Shown here one piece after another: positions 29,030 through 39,241 of a stretch of DNA of 64,000 bases (position 1 is the stretch's first letter; each line of letters opens with the position of its first letter). Under the pieces are notes generated by a model. It made no database searches, had not been told where the DNA came from, and saw nothing but the letters and a program-made list of their open reading frames with translations. Source of the DNA: a virus; IMG/VR virus record IMGVR_UViG_3300043172_001415, positions 40,110 through 104,109 of that record, one strand, 5' to 3'. A program made the position numbers and the translations under genes.

Positions 29030-29309
29030 TTATATATCCGATAGAACGAAATGGGTTATTATTAACGATCTTTATGATAGATGGTGTAAAGATGACGAAT
29101 TAAAAGATAAAGAAAAGAATGATTTGTTAAAAGAATTAAAAATAATAACTCGAATGTATGAAAAAACTTTAGTTTATAAATTGAAATCTAGATTGGCTTT
29201 AATTAAGAAAATAAAGAAGATAAAATACATTAATTTAAATACTGGTAAGAAAAAAGATGAGAGAAAAAAAAGATTTAGTGGCAATGGGGAAATTAAAAAA
29301 TCAAAATAA
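29022..29309 (+). CDS. Hypothetical lysine-rich protein (95 aa)
   Basis: Overlaps the previous gene by eight bases. The C-terminal half is strongly basic (KKIKKIKYINLNTGKKKDER), suggesting nucleic-acid or membrane-surface binding. Confidence 0.55.
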   Translation: MLDYISDRTKWVIINDLYDRWCKDDELKDKEKNDLLKELKIITRMYEKTLVYKLKSRLALIKKIKKIKYINLNTGKKKDERKKRFSGNGEIKKSK

Positions 29310-29475
29310 ACACACATTGGGGATGTATTTAAATGCCTGTACTAAATTATTTGGAAGCACTTCATCATCAGCAGAATACGTTAAATATGTAATAGATTCA
29401 GCTCCTAAAGGCCAAAATACTGAAGTTGATATTAATAAGTCTAGAGTACTTGAGTTTTTATTTAAAAAAACATAA
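29257..29475 (+). CDS. Hypothetical protein (72 aa)
   Basis: Starts within the end of the preceding gene at ATG 29257; ATG 29284 with GGCA upstream is an alternative. Contains CTKLFGSTSSSAEYVKYVIDS. No known family. Confidence 0.5.
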   Translation: MREKKDLVAMGKLKNQNKHTLGMYLNACTKLFGSTSSSAEYVKYVIDSAPKGQNTEVDINKSRVLEFLFKKT

Positions 29476-29539
29476 AAAAATAAGTACAATTATTAATTTT
29501 TATGTTATATTATAACTACCAAAACGAAAGGAATGTATT

Positions 29540-29950
29540 ATGAATATGAAAAACAAATTAATTTTTGATGGCTCCGAACTTCGATTACTAGAAAAATCGA
29601 TCGAAGAATTTTGTGACGATAAAGATATGGAGCAGAGACATTTATCAACTCAAATGACAATTTTAGAAAAAACCAAAGATTTACTCGACGACCCTACATT
29701 TAATGGCCATGTTAAGACAGACGAAGGTATTGAAGCAATCGTTCCAATTGAACAATTCAAACAACAACCTGAAATGCTTGAGGCACTGATTAAAGATTTT
29801 AAATCAAAAAAGAAATCCAAGTTTTATTATAAAGAACTTGCTCTTAATACAATTAAAAAATTACATGAAATAAATACTTTTCTTGAAAAATTCGATGCTC
29901 TCGAAGTAACTAAAGTAAAAGAAGAAGTAGCAAATTTAACTAACTCATAA
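29540..29950 (+). CDS. Hypothetical helical protein (136 aa)
   Basis: ATG 29540 after GAAAGGAATGTATT. Acidic and largely helical (EDKDMEQRHLSTQMTILEKT), with a stretch KSKKKSKFYYKELAL. No known domain. Confidence 0.6.
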   Translation: MNMKNKLIFDGSELRLLEKSIEEFCDDKDMEQRHLSTQMTILEKTKDLLDDPTFNGHVKTDEGIEAIVPIEQFKQQPEMLEALIKDFKSKKKSKFYYKELALNTIKKLHEINTFLEKFDALEVTKVKEEVANLTNS

Positions 29951-29955
29951 TCCCA

Positions 29956-30014
29956 AAAGTCCTGCAGATAACGATTAACACCCACGTCCCCACCCTAATC
30001 GCTGCAGGACTGTC
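29956..30014 (+). promoter_or_regulatory. Nested hairpin with C-rich loop
   Basis: AGTCCTGCAG pairs perfectly with CTGCAGGACT, and inside it CGATTA pairs with TAATCG. The remaining loop is pyrimidine/C-rich (CACCCACGTCCCCACCC). No T-run follows. It precedes the start codon of the nuclease-like gene 30029 by about 15 bases. Confidence 0.5.
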
Positions 30015-30028
30015 TATTCAGGACAAAA

Positions 30029-30559
30029 ATGAAATATATCTTTTTAATTATCATACTTATCAGCAACACATTCTCTCTTATACCATACAAATCATATGAA
30101 TGGAAAATGTTTTATGAATCTACTTATGGACGTACTATACGAGATGTAGTTTTAATAGACCGAAGTATCGAACCTATTACATTATCAACTGATTATAAAC
30201 ATATATTAGCCGGTAAATGGATATGTTTTTTTAGTGGTGATACTATAACCGAACCGAAAAATATTTCAGTTATCACTTTAGTTTCTACAAGAGAAGCTTG
30301 GAGATCTGGTGGTAATAGATGGAATACTAAAAAGAAAAATAAATTTTCAAATTATCTTGACTATGAAAAACATTTAATTGTTATTAAAAAAAAATTAGCA
30401 TATGAAAGAAAGAGTAGAGAGCCTACATTATGGCTTCCCGAAATTAATAAATGTGGATACTTAAACGAATGGACATCAATTAAAAGTTGGTGGGGTTTAA
30501 GTATGGATCGTTATGAAAAAAAGAAAATAAAAAAACTAAAAAGAATACATTGTAAATAA
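30029..30559 (+). CDS. Secreted nuclease-like protein, catalytic motif lost
   Basis: 176 residues with an N-terminal signal-like hydrophobic stretch (residues 3-16). It is clearly paralogous to the next gene: GKWICFFSGDTIT, REAWRSGGNRWNTKKKNKFSNYL and CGYLNEWTSIKSWW. Where the paralogue has DIDHLVPL, this protein has VITLVST, so the catalytic Asp and His are gone. It may be an inactive regulator or decoy, or a gene in decay. Confidence 0.7.
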   Translation: MKYIFLIIILISNTFSLIPYKSYEWKMFYESTYGRTIRDVVLIDRSIEPITLSTDYKHILAGKWICFFSGDTITEPKNISVITLVSTREAWRSGGNRWNTKKKNKFSNYLDYEKHLIVIKKKLAYERKSREPTLWLPEINKCGYLNEWTSIKSWWGLSMDRYEKKKIKKLKRIHCK

Positions 30560-30570
30560 GAAGTAAATAT

Positions 30571-31116
30571 ATGAAAAATATTAAATATATAATACCATTA
30601 CTATTATTATTCCAAATAGCATTCAGCAACGGTTATAACCGTGGAGAATTCGGTGGTTGGAAAGATATGGACAAAGATAAAATCAATACCAGACACGAAG
30701 TTTTGCTAGAAGAAAATTTATCAACTAAAGTTACCATGTCTGAAGATGGAAGAAAAGTTGTTACAGGCTTATGGATTTGTTTCTATTCTGGGGATACTAT
30801 ATACAACGCTTCTGAACTTGACATTGACCATTTGGTCCCATTAAAAGAAGCATATGTATCGGGTGCTTATGAATGGAATAAAAAAAAGAAACAAAAATAT
30901 TCTAACTATTTAAAAAATCCTAATCATTTGATTGCGGTTAAAGCATCAGAGAATAGAAAAAAGGGTGCCAGAGATCCTTGTAAATATATGCCACCTAAAA
31001 ATCAGTGTGATTATTTAAACATGTGGATTGATGTTAAAGAAGAATGGAATCTTTTATTTGATGATAGAGAATTCAAATGCATATTAGATTTTAGAAAGGA
31101 TAACTGTATAAAATGA
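30571..31116 (+). CDS. Secreted HNH-type nuclease (DUF1524-like)
   Basis: 181 residues with a signal peptide (NIKYIIPLLLLFQIAFSNG). LDIDHLVPLKEAYVSGAYEW, NPNHLIAV and ENRKKGARDP form the His-Asn-His type site of secreted bacterial nucleases. It could degrade host or competitor DNA at the envelope, or act in DNA entry. RBS AAGAAGTAAAT. Its ATGA overlaps the next gene. Confidence 0.78.
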   Translation: MKNIKYIIPLLLLFQIAFSNGYNRGEFGGWKDMDKDKINTRHEVLLEENLSTKVTMSEDGRKVVTGLWICFYSGDTIYNASELDIDHLVPLKEAYVSGAYEWNKKKKQKYSNYLKNPNHLIAVKASENRKKGARDPCKYMPPKNQCDYLNMWIDVKEEWNLLFDDREFKCILDFRKDNCIK

Positions 31117-32048
31117 AAGAATTAAAAACAGAACAAGATGTAATAAACTATGATAACGAAAAGAAAATAGCAACTAATAATTGTATTTTCAAAACACTTA
31201 CTGGATCACGATTATACGGTACTTTTTGTGACGAATCAGATCATGATTATAAAGGTATTGCAATACCTCCCAAAGAATATATCCTGGGGTTCAAAGACTA
31301 TCAACAATTCGAAGATCGAGATACTGACAACGTAATTTATTCATTACAAAAAGCTTTAAAGTTAATGCTTAATAACAATCCTAATATGTTGGATATATTA
31401 TTTGCACCTCCTGAATTTTGGACTTATTGTGATTCTATCTGGATGGAAATCTATGACAACCGATATCAATTCATATCAAAAAGAATCAAAAATACTTATA
31501 CTTGTTATGCTCAAGCTCAATTGCATCGATTGAAGAGACACAAGTCTTGGCTCGATAAGAACGTTGTAAAGCCTGTACGTAAAGATGAATTTGAAATTCA
31601 CGGAAAAGCAATATTATCAATTCCAGAAAAATATTTAAATCCTGGTATACATGATCAAGTAAAGGCAGAGAAGCTTTATCAGAAGCAATTACAAGAATAC
31701 AATGATTATGTCTCTCACATGAAAAATCGTAATGTAGACCGTCTTAAACAGGAATTAAAAGTAGGTTATGATACTAAACATGCAATGCATGTTATCAGGC
31801 TGCTAAAGCAATCTAAAGAAATATTTGAAACCGGTGAAGTTATTGTTGATCGTACTGGAATTGATGCTGATCAATTGAAAGATATTAGATTTGGAAAATG
31901 GAAATATGAGGATTTACTTCAGTTGGCAAATGATCTTCAAGCTGATATTGAAGTTCTTTATGAAAAATCAGATTTTCCAGAAGAACCCGATAGAGATAAT
32001 ATTGAAAAAATAATGATTGATATGATTGAGGAATATTATGGCAGGTGA
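31113..32048 (+). CDS. Predicted nucleotidyltransferase (MNT/COG3541-like)
   Basis: 311 residues. KTLTGSRLYGTFCDESDHDYKGI at residues ~20-45 gives the GS..YG and SDxDxxG motifs of polymerase-beta-type minimal nucleotidyltransferases. The C-terminal half is helical with KHAMHVIRLLKQSKEIF. Family members add nucleotides to RNA, proteins or small molecules; large phages often carry one. Start overlaps the upstream stop. Confidence 0.75.
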   Translation: MKELKTEQDVINYDNEKKIATNNCIFKTLTGSRLYGTFCDESDHDYKGIAIPPKEYILGFKDYQQFEDRDTDNVIYSLQKALKLMLNNNPNMLDILFAPPEFWTYCDSIWMEIYDNRYQFISKRIKNTYTCYAQAQLHRLKRHKSWLDKNVVKPVRKDEFEIHGKAILSIPEKYLNPGIHDQVKAEKLYQKQLQEYNDYVSHMKNRNVDRLKQELKVGYDTKHAMHVIRLLKQSKEIFETGEVIVDRTGIDADQLKDIRFGKWKYEDLLQLANDLQADIEVLYEKSDFPEEPDRDNIEKIMIDMIEEYYGR

Positions 32049-32253
32049 TGCAAGAACCATACAGAATGAATGCTATAGTTGTGAACATAGACGCACCTGT
32101 CCAGGTGATTGTCACTCATCATGTGCTGTTCCAGATCCAAATATGAAAGGTGAAGGATATGGTATACAAAATGGATGGTTTTTCTATCCTATCAACTTCG
32201 ATCCAACTTGGAAAATAAAATGGTGTAATAATTATAAAAATAAAGAGGCGTAA
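32038..32253 (+). CDS. Conserved phage zinc-motif protein (71 aa)
   Basis: ATG 32038 after TTGAGGAATATT. ECYSCEHRRTCPGDCHSSC gives four or more metal-ligand cysteines, followed by GIQNGWFFYPINFDPTWK and CNNY. This pattern occurs in a small family found in many phages; function unproven. Confidence 0.72.
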   Translation: MAGDARTIQNECYSCEHRRTCPGDCHSSCAVPDPNMKGEGYGIQNGWFFYPINFDPTWKIKWCNNYKNKEA

Positions 32254-32266
32254 GCCTCTTATTTTT
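32243..32266. terminator. Bidirectional terminator
   Basis: AAGAGGC-GTAA-GCCTCTT followed by ATTTTTT; A-rich on the left side, serving the convergent genes on both strands. Confidence 0.8.
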
Positions 32267-32663
32267 TGAATATGTCGAAGATATCTGTCATGATACCATC
32301 TGATCGTTTCCATAACTTTATATCATCTTCGCTTTCTTTTACCAGAATATCGAGATAATAACAAAACTCATCATTAGTATGGAAAGGATAATGATAAGTA
32401 ACATATGATTGACAGAATTCGACGTTATAAGAAGATTCATTTAGTTTTTTGTAATCATTGAGGAACTGGATACTTTCAGATAAAAACTTAGTATGAATAT
32501 TAACAAAATACGATTTTTGACGATTAATATCTATATAAATTTCAGACATCTCATGGAGATTATAATAAAAGTTAAACAGCAACTCAGGATGCTTACGTAC
32601 AGACATTTCTGGATGTAATAAATCAGATGCAACCAAAGTAGTTAATTCTTGTTTGTTAATCAT
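32259..32663 (-). CDS. Hypothetical protein (134 aa)
   Basis: Minus strand, RBS GGAGGCAT directly before ATG 32663. Rich in Tyr, His and Asn with predicted helices; no known family. Convergent with gene 32038. Confidence 0.6.
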   Translation of the reverse strand: MINKQELTTLVASDLLHPEMSVRKHPELLFNFYYNLHEMSEIYIDINRQKSYFVNIHTKFLSESIQFLNDYKKLNESSYNVEFCQSYVTYHYPFHTNDEFCYYLDILVKESEDDIKLWKRSDGIMTDIFDIFKK

Positions 32664-32820
32664 ATGCCTCCAAGCAAATAAGTAATAGCTTTATGGTAAT
32701 TTAAATAACTTTTAACTTTATGTGTACATTATTTTACAATAACAGCATATAATTCCCAAATAATTAAAATTACAGACCAATTTGTTATATTATGTTATAT
32801 TTCAAATAATTAAAGCAACA

Positions 32821-32836
32821 CCGTAAACTAAAGTTT
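32821..32836. promoter_or_regulatory. Palindrome GTAAAC-TAAA-GTTTAC
   Basis: Perfect 6-bp arms around TAAA, containing AACTAAAGT, located 18 bases before ATG 32854. Candidate operator. The rest of 32664-32853 is A/T-rich with no gene seen. Confidence 0.45.
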
Positions 32837-32853
32837 ACAATTAAAGGATAATA

Positions 32854-33132
32854 ATGGCAAATAAAATTTACACTCAAGAAATTTCTTCACTTGATGAAAA
32901 TGGAAAAGAAAAAAAATGCCCATATAAAAAAAAATGTAAGGGTAAATTAATTATAGTAGGATCTGAGGCTTGTGAATCTTGTGAAGATTTTCAATTGTCT
33001 TCAGTTAAGGACGAGGAAACCCATTCAACGTCATTATCTGCTTGTGCTATAACACCTATGACACAAACAGTTATTTGCTCAGAAGTGCCTCATTTTGCAT
33101 CTATGCTAACACATATAGTAGGTGCAAGTTAA
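32854..33132 (+). CDS. Hypothetical cysteine-containing protein (92 aa)
   Basis: Contains KCPYKKKCKGK and SEACESCEDF, a possible zinc site, then a Ser/Thr-rich tail. RBS AAAGGATAAT. Its stop overlaps the next ATG. Confidence 0.6.
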   Translation: MANKIYTQEISSLDENGKEKKCPYKKKCKGKLIIVGSEACESCEDFQLSSVKDEETHSTSLSACAITPMTQTVICSEVPHFASMLTHIVGAS

Positions 33133-33419
33133 TGGAGTCTGCATTTAAAAAGCATTTACCTGCATTCGATAACAATCCTGTTCAGCATTTATTGATTGAA
33201 AATTATAAAAAGCATGGCTCGGTTGGTGATATGATAGCTAGAACAAAATTGAATACTACAACATTAAATCGTCTCATGAATGGAATACATTTGCCTTCAA
33301 TGGAAGTTTTTACAAAGATTTGTGTAGGATTGGAACTTAAATCCGATGAAGTGTTAGATTTAATTCACAAGTTATCTAAATATCTCAAAGAAAAGAAGAG
33401 AAAATCCCTAATAAAATAG
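33132..33419 (+). CDS. HTH regulator-like protein
   Basis: 95 residues. GSVGDMIARTKLNTTTLNRLMNGIHLPSMEVFTKICVGLEL is a Cro/CI-type helix-turn-helix, with a basic C-terminal tail (KEKKRKSLIK). It resembles the regulator at 62319 (RIIHGDHLPTMGSFCNIL). Start overlaps the previous gene. Confidence 0.72.
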   Translation: MESAFKKHLPAFDNNPVQHLLIENYKKHGSVGDMIARTKLNTTTLNRLMNGIHLPSMEVFTKICVGLELKSDEVLDLIHKLSKYLKEKKRKSLIK

Positions 33420-33437
33420 TTATATGAGACACTTCGA

Positions 33438-33486
33438 AGTAGTTCCTGGGCATCTAAATAGAACGATAATAAGGAACTACTTTTTT
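33438..33486 (+). terminator. Rho-independent terminator
   Basis: AGTAGTTCCT pairs with AGGAACTACT; long A/T-rich loop; followed by a T-run. Confidence 0.8.
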
Positions 33487-33600
33487 ACTTTAGTTGCAAG
33501 TGTGTCGTTTTATGTAAAGTTGTTATGTTTTATTTAAAGTGTTACATATTTTTTCTATATTTATTTTATATCTGCAAGATTAATTTGAGAGGTGCATAAG

Positions 33601-33909
33601 ATGTCTATATTTTCAGAGAATTTAAAGTTTTTAAGAAATTGTAAAGAATTAACCCAAACTCAGTTGTCAAAATCAAGTGGGGTATCACAAGCAGCTATCT
33701 CCCAACTTGAAACCGGTGAGAGAATTGCAACAAAATCAATGATTTTCAAATTATGTAAAGTTTTTGAATGTAATGCAAAAGAGTTAACAGGTTCCGATCA
33801 TGGATTGAATCGAGAACAGGATATGATAATTGAAAAAGTAAAAAAAGCTAATTCACATGAACTTGAAGAAATCAATTTAATTATTGATTATGTAATGCAA
33901 AGAAAGTAG
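33601..33909 (+). CDS. XRE-family HTH transcriptional regulator
   Basis: 102 residues from ATG 33601 (GAGGTGCATAAG upstream). FSENLKFLRNCKELTQTQLSKSSGVSQAAISQLETGERIA is a textbook Cro/CI HTH at residues ~4-45; a helical C-terminus may dimerise. A candidate binder of operator-like repeats. Confidence 0.85.
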   Translation: MSIFSENLKFLRNCKELTQTQLSKSSGVSQAAISQLETGERIATKSMIFKLCKVFECNAKELTGSDHGLNREQDMIIEKVKKANSHELEEINLIIDYVMQRK

Positions 33910-33990
33910 GATTAATACTTTTTATATATTTTCCTTGTTTTTTATTTATTATTATGATATAATCATTAATAAATATTAACTTGGATATAT

Positions 33991-34452
33991 ATGAGAAATA
34001 TAGTTATCGTTGATGTTGATGGCACAGTTGCAGATATACAACATCGAGTACATTTTATCGAGAGAAAAAGAAAAGATTACAGAACCTTTTTTAAATTATG
34101 CACTCTTGATACCCCTATTCCAGAAATTATACAATTAGTCGAGATGCTTTCTAAAAGCTATGAGATTGTATTTTGTACTGGTAGAAGCAAAGAGATCTAT
34201 GATGAAACTAAAGTTTGGCTAAAACAACACATCAATATTTCTGATTTTAAGCTGCTTATGAAGGAAGAAAATGATAGACGGTGTGATACTATCGCAAAGC
34301 CTGAATTACTCGTCAAGGCAGGAATTAAACCGGAAGATATAGCACTTATCCTGGAAGATCGAAACAAAGTTGTTAATAAATGGATAGAAATGAAATTGCC
34401 GGTTATCCAGGTTCTTGAAGGTGAAATCAATCCAATAAGAGGTGAGTTTTGA
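33991..34452 (+). CDS. HAD-family phosphatase, PNK 3'-phosphatase-like
   Basis: 153 residues. VDVDGTVADIQHR (HAD motif I, Asp nucleophile), VFCTGRSKEIY (motif II) and ALILEDRNKVVNKW (motif IV). The layout is like the phosphatase half of phage polynucleotide kinase, which removes 3' phosphates or cyclic phosphates from broken RNA. Without the kinase domain the substrate is uncertain. Confidence 0.78.
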   Translation: MRNIVIVDVDGTVADIQHRVHFIERKRKDYRTFFKLCTLDTPIPEIIQLVEMLSKSYEIVFCTGRSKEIYDETKVWLKQHINISDFKLLMKEENDRRCDTIAKPELLVKAGIKPEDIALILEDRNKVVNKWIEMKLPVIQVLEGEINPIRGEF

Positions 34453-34673
34453 AAACCTTTATCGTACAAGATTCTTTTAATATAACAGGTCGAGGAAGAG
34501 CTTGCTGCGGTGAACACTTCCCTGACTTTAAAGATTATATTGGTAAAGAAATGAAGTTTGAAGGAAAAGTTGAAGGTATATTTCTTATCATAGAAGCTGA
34601 ACAATTCAGTCCTGGTATTATTCCTTCAGATAAAGAACCACATATAGGTTTCATTGCTGAAGAAGTTGAATAA
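34449..34673 (+). CDS. Hypothetical protein (74 aa)
   Basis: Probable TTG start overlapping the previous TGA. MKTFIVQDSFNITGRGRACC... looks like a small beta-barrel. No family recognised. Confidence 0.55.
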   Translation: MKTFIVQDSFNITGRGRACCGEHFPDFKDYIGKEMKFEGKVEGIFLIIEAEQFSPGIIPSDKEPHIGFIAEEVE

Positions 34674-34675
34674 CT

Positions 34676-34885
34676 TTAGTCCTGGTTATATTTTTCATTC
34701 CATTTTAAATTTCTGCTTTTAGTTGCTCTTATGGCATCTATTATTATTAAACATAATACAATGGTCCCTACTGCAGCAATAGTTCCTGGAACATAGAGCT
34801 TAACAATAAAAATGGTATGTAGGCATGACATTAATAAACATAGTGAAAAAATTATTGTGCAGATATAATATATTATATAACTCAT
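34676..34885 (-). CDS. Two-TM small protein
   Basis: 69 residues with two hydrophobic segments. Last gene of a long minus-strand run; its start overlaps the previous stop (ATGA). Confidence 0.6.
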   Translation of the reverse strand: MSYIIYYICTIIFSLCLLMSCLHTIFIVKLYVPGTIAAVGTIVLCLIIIDAIRATKSRNLKWNEKYNQD

Positions 34886-35283
34886 TTTATACAGTCCTCT
34901 ATTGGAATCATTAAATCCTCGACATTGAACATCAAATTATTATTAAGATTAGTAATAGTAATGTCATTTTCATCTAAAAAATCATGGAATATATTCTTGA
35001 ACTCTGTGATTATAGCTGTATTATATTCATCTTTCTTTTTTTCATATAACCATTCCGGTATGAAAAAAGTTTGTTCTGCAGTGTCCAGGCCAGTGATTAA
35101 TTTCTTTGGGTGCCAAAGCTCAATACCATTAATTTCAAACAAATAACTCTTATCAGTTTTGTTAACTAATTTGTCGTAATGAATTTGTACTTCAGTTAAT
35201 TCTGGTTCTTCTTGAATATCGGAATCTAATTGTACTTCATCATCTTCTAAATCATCAAATAACATATTCAAAATATCATTCAT
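34882..35283 (-). CDS. Hypothetical acidic protein (133 aa)
   Basis: ATG 35283 has a strong RBS (ACGGAGGTAATT on the minus strand). The N-terminus MNDILNMLFDDLEDDEVQLDSD is highly acidic; the C-terminal half has short helices. Possibly a DNA mimic or interaction tail; function unknown. Confidence 0.6.
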   Translation of the reverse strand: MNDILNMLFDDLEDDEVQLDSDIQEEPELTEVQIHYDKLVNKTDKSYLFEINGIELWHPKKLITGLDTAEQTFFIPEWLYEKKKDEYNTAIITEFKNIFHDFLDENDITITNLNNNLMFNVEDLMIPIEDCIK

Positions 35284-35434
35284 AATTACCTCCGTTAAAA
35301 TATATATGTTCGCATGGTTCACATAGAATAGGATCTATTGGAAGACCATTACATCCACAATCACTACCATTACAACAATATTCCAGTTCTGGTCCATCAT
35401 ATTCTTCGCCACAATTAAAACACTTTAGTTTCAT
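35276..35434 (-). CDS. Cysteine-rich zinc-ribbon-like protein (52 aa)
   Basis: Minus strand, ATG 35434, stop overlapping the next start. Product begins MKLKCFNCGEEYDG, then CCNGSDCGCNG and CEPCEH: eight cysteines in CxxC-like pairs. Similar style to the other cysteine-rich proteins of this operon. Confidence 0.6.
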   Translation of the reverse strand: MKLKCFNCGEEYDGPELEYCCNGSDCGCNGLPIDPILCEPCEHIYFNGGNYE

Positions 35435-35449
35435 AAGCCGAAGGGTTCT

Positions 35450-35560
35450 TTAGTATATATTGGGGTCATAAGCAATCATGTAACATGCACAAAAAGTGAG
35501 TGCGTTTATAATCATGAAAAATAAAAGAGTTTGTATAGCGTGTTTAGTTCGTCTATTCAT
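35450..35560 (-). CDS. Single-TM microprotein (36 aa)
   Basis: MNRRTKHAIQTLLFFMIINA then LTFCACYMIAYDPNIY: basic start and one membrane segment. Its ATG overlaps the previous stop (TAATG), which supports real translation. Confidence 0.5.
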   Translation of the reverse strand: MNRRTKHAIQTLLFFMIINALTFCACYMIAYDPNIY

Positions 35561-35655
35561 TAAAACATATAATTATAAACAAATATTCCAGTTACGAATG
35601 CTACAATATGTGCAATAGGATGTTCTTTAATTATTCTAAAATATGTATTAATCAT
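35560..35655 (-). CDS. Single-TM microprotein (31 aa)
   Basis: MINTYFRIIKEHPIAHIVAF then VTGIFVYNYMF; one membrane segment. AAAGGTTTAT precedes the ATG on the minus strand. Coupled to the next microprotein by TAATG. Confidence 0.45.
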   Translation of the reverse strand: MINTYFRIIKEHPIAHIVAFVTGIFVYNYMF

Positions 35656-35715
35656 TATAAACCTTTTAATAATATGTATTAGTAAATATAATACATATTA
35701 TTAAGGATCTATAAA

Positions 35716-36102
35716 TTATTTTTTACATTTTAGACATTTAGCAGTTTCACGACGAGCACGGATTGCTATTTTGATTTCTTTACCACAATCAATACATTTC
35801 GCTACTTTTGTTGTTTTAGTAGCTTCTTTAGTTACTATGTCTGCAATAGGCTTAGTTGGTGTGTTTGCGATAGGCTTAGTTGGTTCACCTAATTTTTCAA
35901 CTAAAGTATCATATAAAGATTTTATATTGTCTGCAGACATAACTACAGTTCTCATAGAACTACCTAAACCTTTACAATGATCACATTTATCACCGAATGG
36001 ATCAATCCCATCAGTGCAGATGGGACAATCAATTTTAACTACTTCAGATACGGTTATATCAGCTACATTTTCATCGGTCAATTTGTTGGGCATTATTTTC
36101 AT
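35716..36102 (-). CDS. Zinc-finger protein with repeat linker (128 aa)
   Basis: Minus strand, RBS GAGGATCTG. CPICTDGIDPFGDKCDHCKG near residue 25 and CIDCGKEIK...CLKCKK at the end are two four-Cys zinc sites joined by a KPIA-type repeat linker. The first resembles DnaJ-type zinc knuckles. Directly downstream of ligA. Confidence 0.65.
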   Translation of the reverse strand: MKIMPNKLTDENVADITVSEVVKIDCPICTDGIDPFGDKCDHCKGLGSSMRTVVMSADNIKSLYDTLVEKLGEPTKPIANTPTKPIADIVTKEATKTTKVAKCIDCGKEIKIAIRARRETAKCLKCKK

Positions 36103-36109
36103 CAGATCC

Positions 36110-38324
<2,215 letters not shown>

Positions 38325-38325
<1 letters not shown>

Positions 38326-38858
38326 TATCTTTTTGACTCACAAAAATGACATTTGTCATATGTACCTGGAAATATTATTTTGTTTTGTTCTCTGTCGTAT
38401 GGTTGACATTTTTCACACCACCATCCAGTATCACCAATACAGTCACTACAACCACATCCATCTACATGATCTTCAATAGTTCTTTCTTCACCGAGACCAT
38501 ATTGTTTTTTAATCTTTTCACCATCTTTATATTTTTCGAATTTGTAAGTAGAAGCTAATCTACCACATTCAGTAGTCGTACAATAAGTTCCCATTCCATC
38601 ATGATCTGGTCTACCTTCAACTACTATCATGCAGTATTCACAAAATCCTTTTACAGGAGGTGGATCAAATCTGTGTAATGCTAATTCTATTTGATCACGG
38701 GTATAGAATTTACCATTTATTTGTAATGATTCATATTTTGTAAGCATATGAGCAAAGCATTCAAAAAATCCATTCGTAAAACTTACTCTATCATAGTTCT
38801 TATGTTTTAAACGATCATGTGCTTTATTAGCAGCTTCTATAAGATTTGTACTATTCAT
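38325..38858 (-). CDS. Cysteine-rich protein (177 aa)
   Basis: Middle INGKFYTRDQIELALHRFDPP is shared with the 74-residue protein downstream. The C-terminal half has at least five cysteine pairs (CEYC, CTTTEC, CGCSDC, CEKC, CHFC), likely several zinc ribbons. Function unknown. Confidence 0.6.
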
Positions 38859-38867
38859 AATTTCCTT

Positions 38868-39056
38868 TTAATAAGAGCATTCATAACAACCATGACGACC
38901 AGATACATTTTGTTGTTTGTCTACTTTATAATCTTTAATTGTTTTTATGCCACATAACGTAGTATCAGATCCCAATTTTTTGTGATGCCATCTACCATCA
39001 ACTCCTAAACACACAGGAACGAATTCATTGTCAGGTTCTTCATCTATTAAACTCAT
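38868..39056 (-). CDS. Small His/Cys protein (62 aa)
   Basis: VDGRWHHKKLGSDTTLCGIK and a C-terminal HGCYECSY could form a metal site. Similar short proteins occur in actinobacterial and phage genomes. Start overlaps the previous gene. Confidence 0.55.
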   Translation of the reverse strand: MSLIDEEPDNEFVPVCLGVDGRWHHKKLGSDTTLCGIKTIKDYKVDKQQNVSGRHGCYECSY

Positions 39057-39241
39057 ATTATTCCATGTTTTTTAACCCATTTCTCAAATTGTTTAAAATG
39101 ACGATCCTTAAATATACATTCATTACAATCTACGTCTCGACAACAAGCTTCATTACAAAATGTTTGTTGTAATTCTTTTAAAGACATTGAAACCATTGGT
39201 TTTCGTGTCGGTATTTTTAGATGTTTCTTTCTATTCACCAT
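39053..39241 (-). CDS. Small cysteine-cluster protein (62 aa)
   Basis: Contains FCNEACCRDVDCNECIFK, six cysteines in 18 residues, then a basic helix. Overlaps both neighbours. Confidence 0.55.
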   Translation of the reverse strand: MVNRKKHLKIPTRKPMVSMSLKELQQTFCNEACCRDVDCNECIFKDRHFKQFEKWVKKHGII

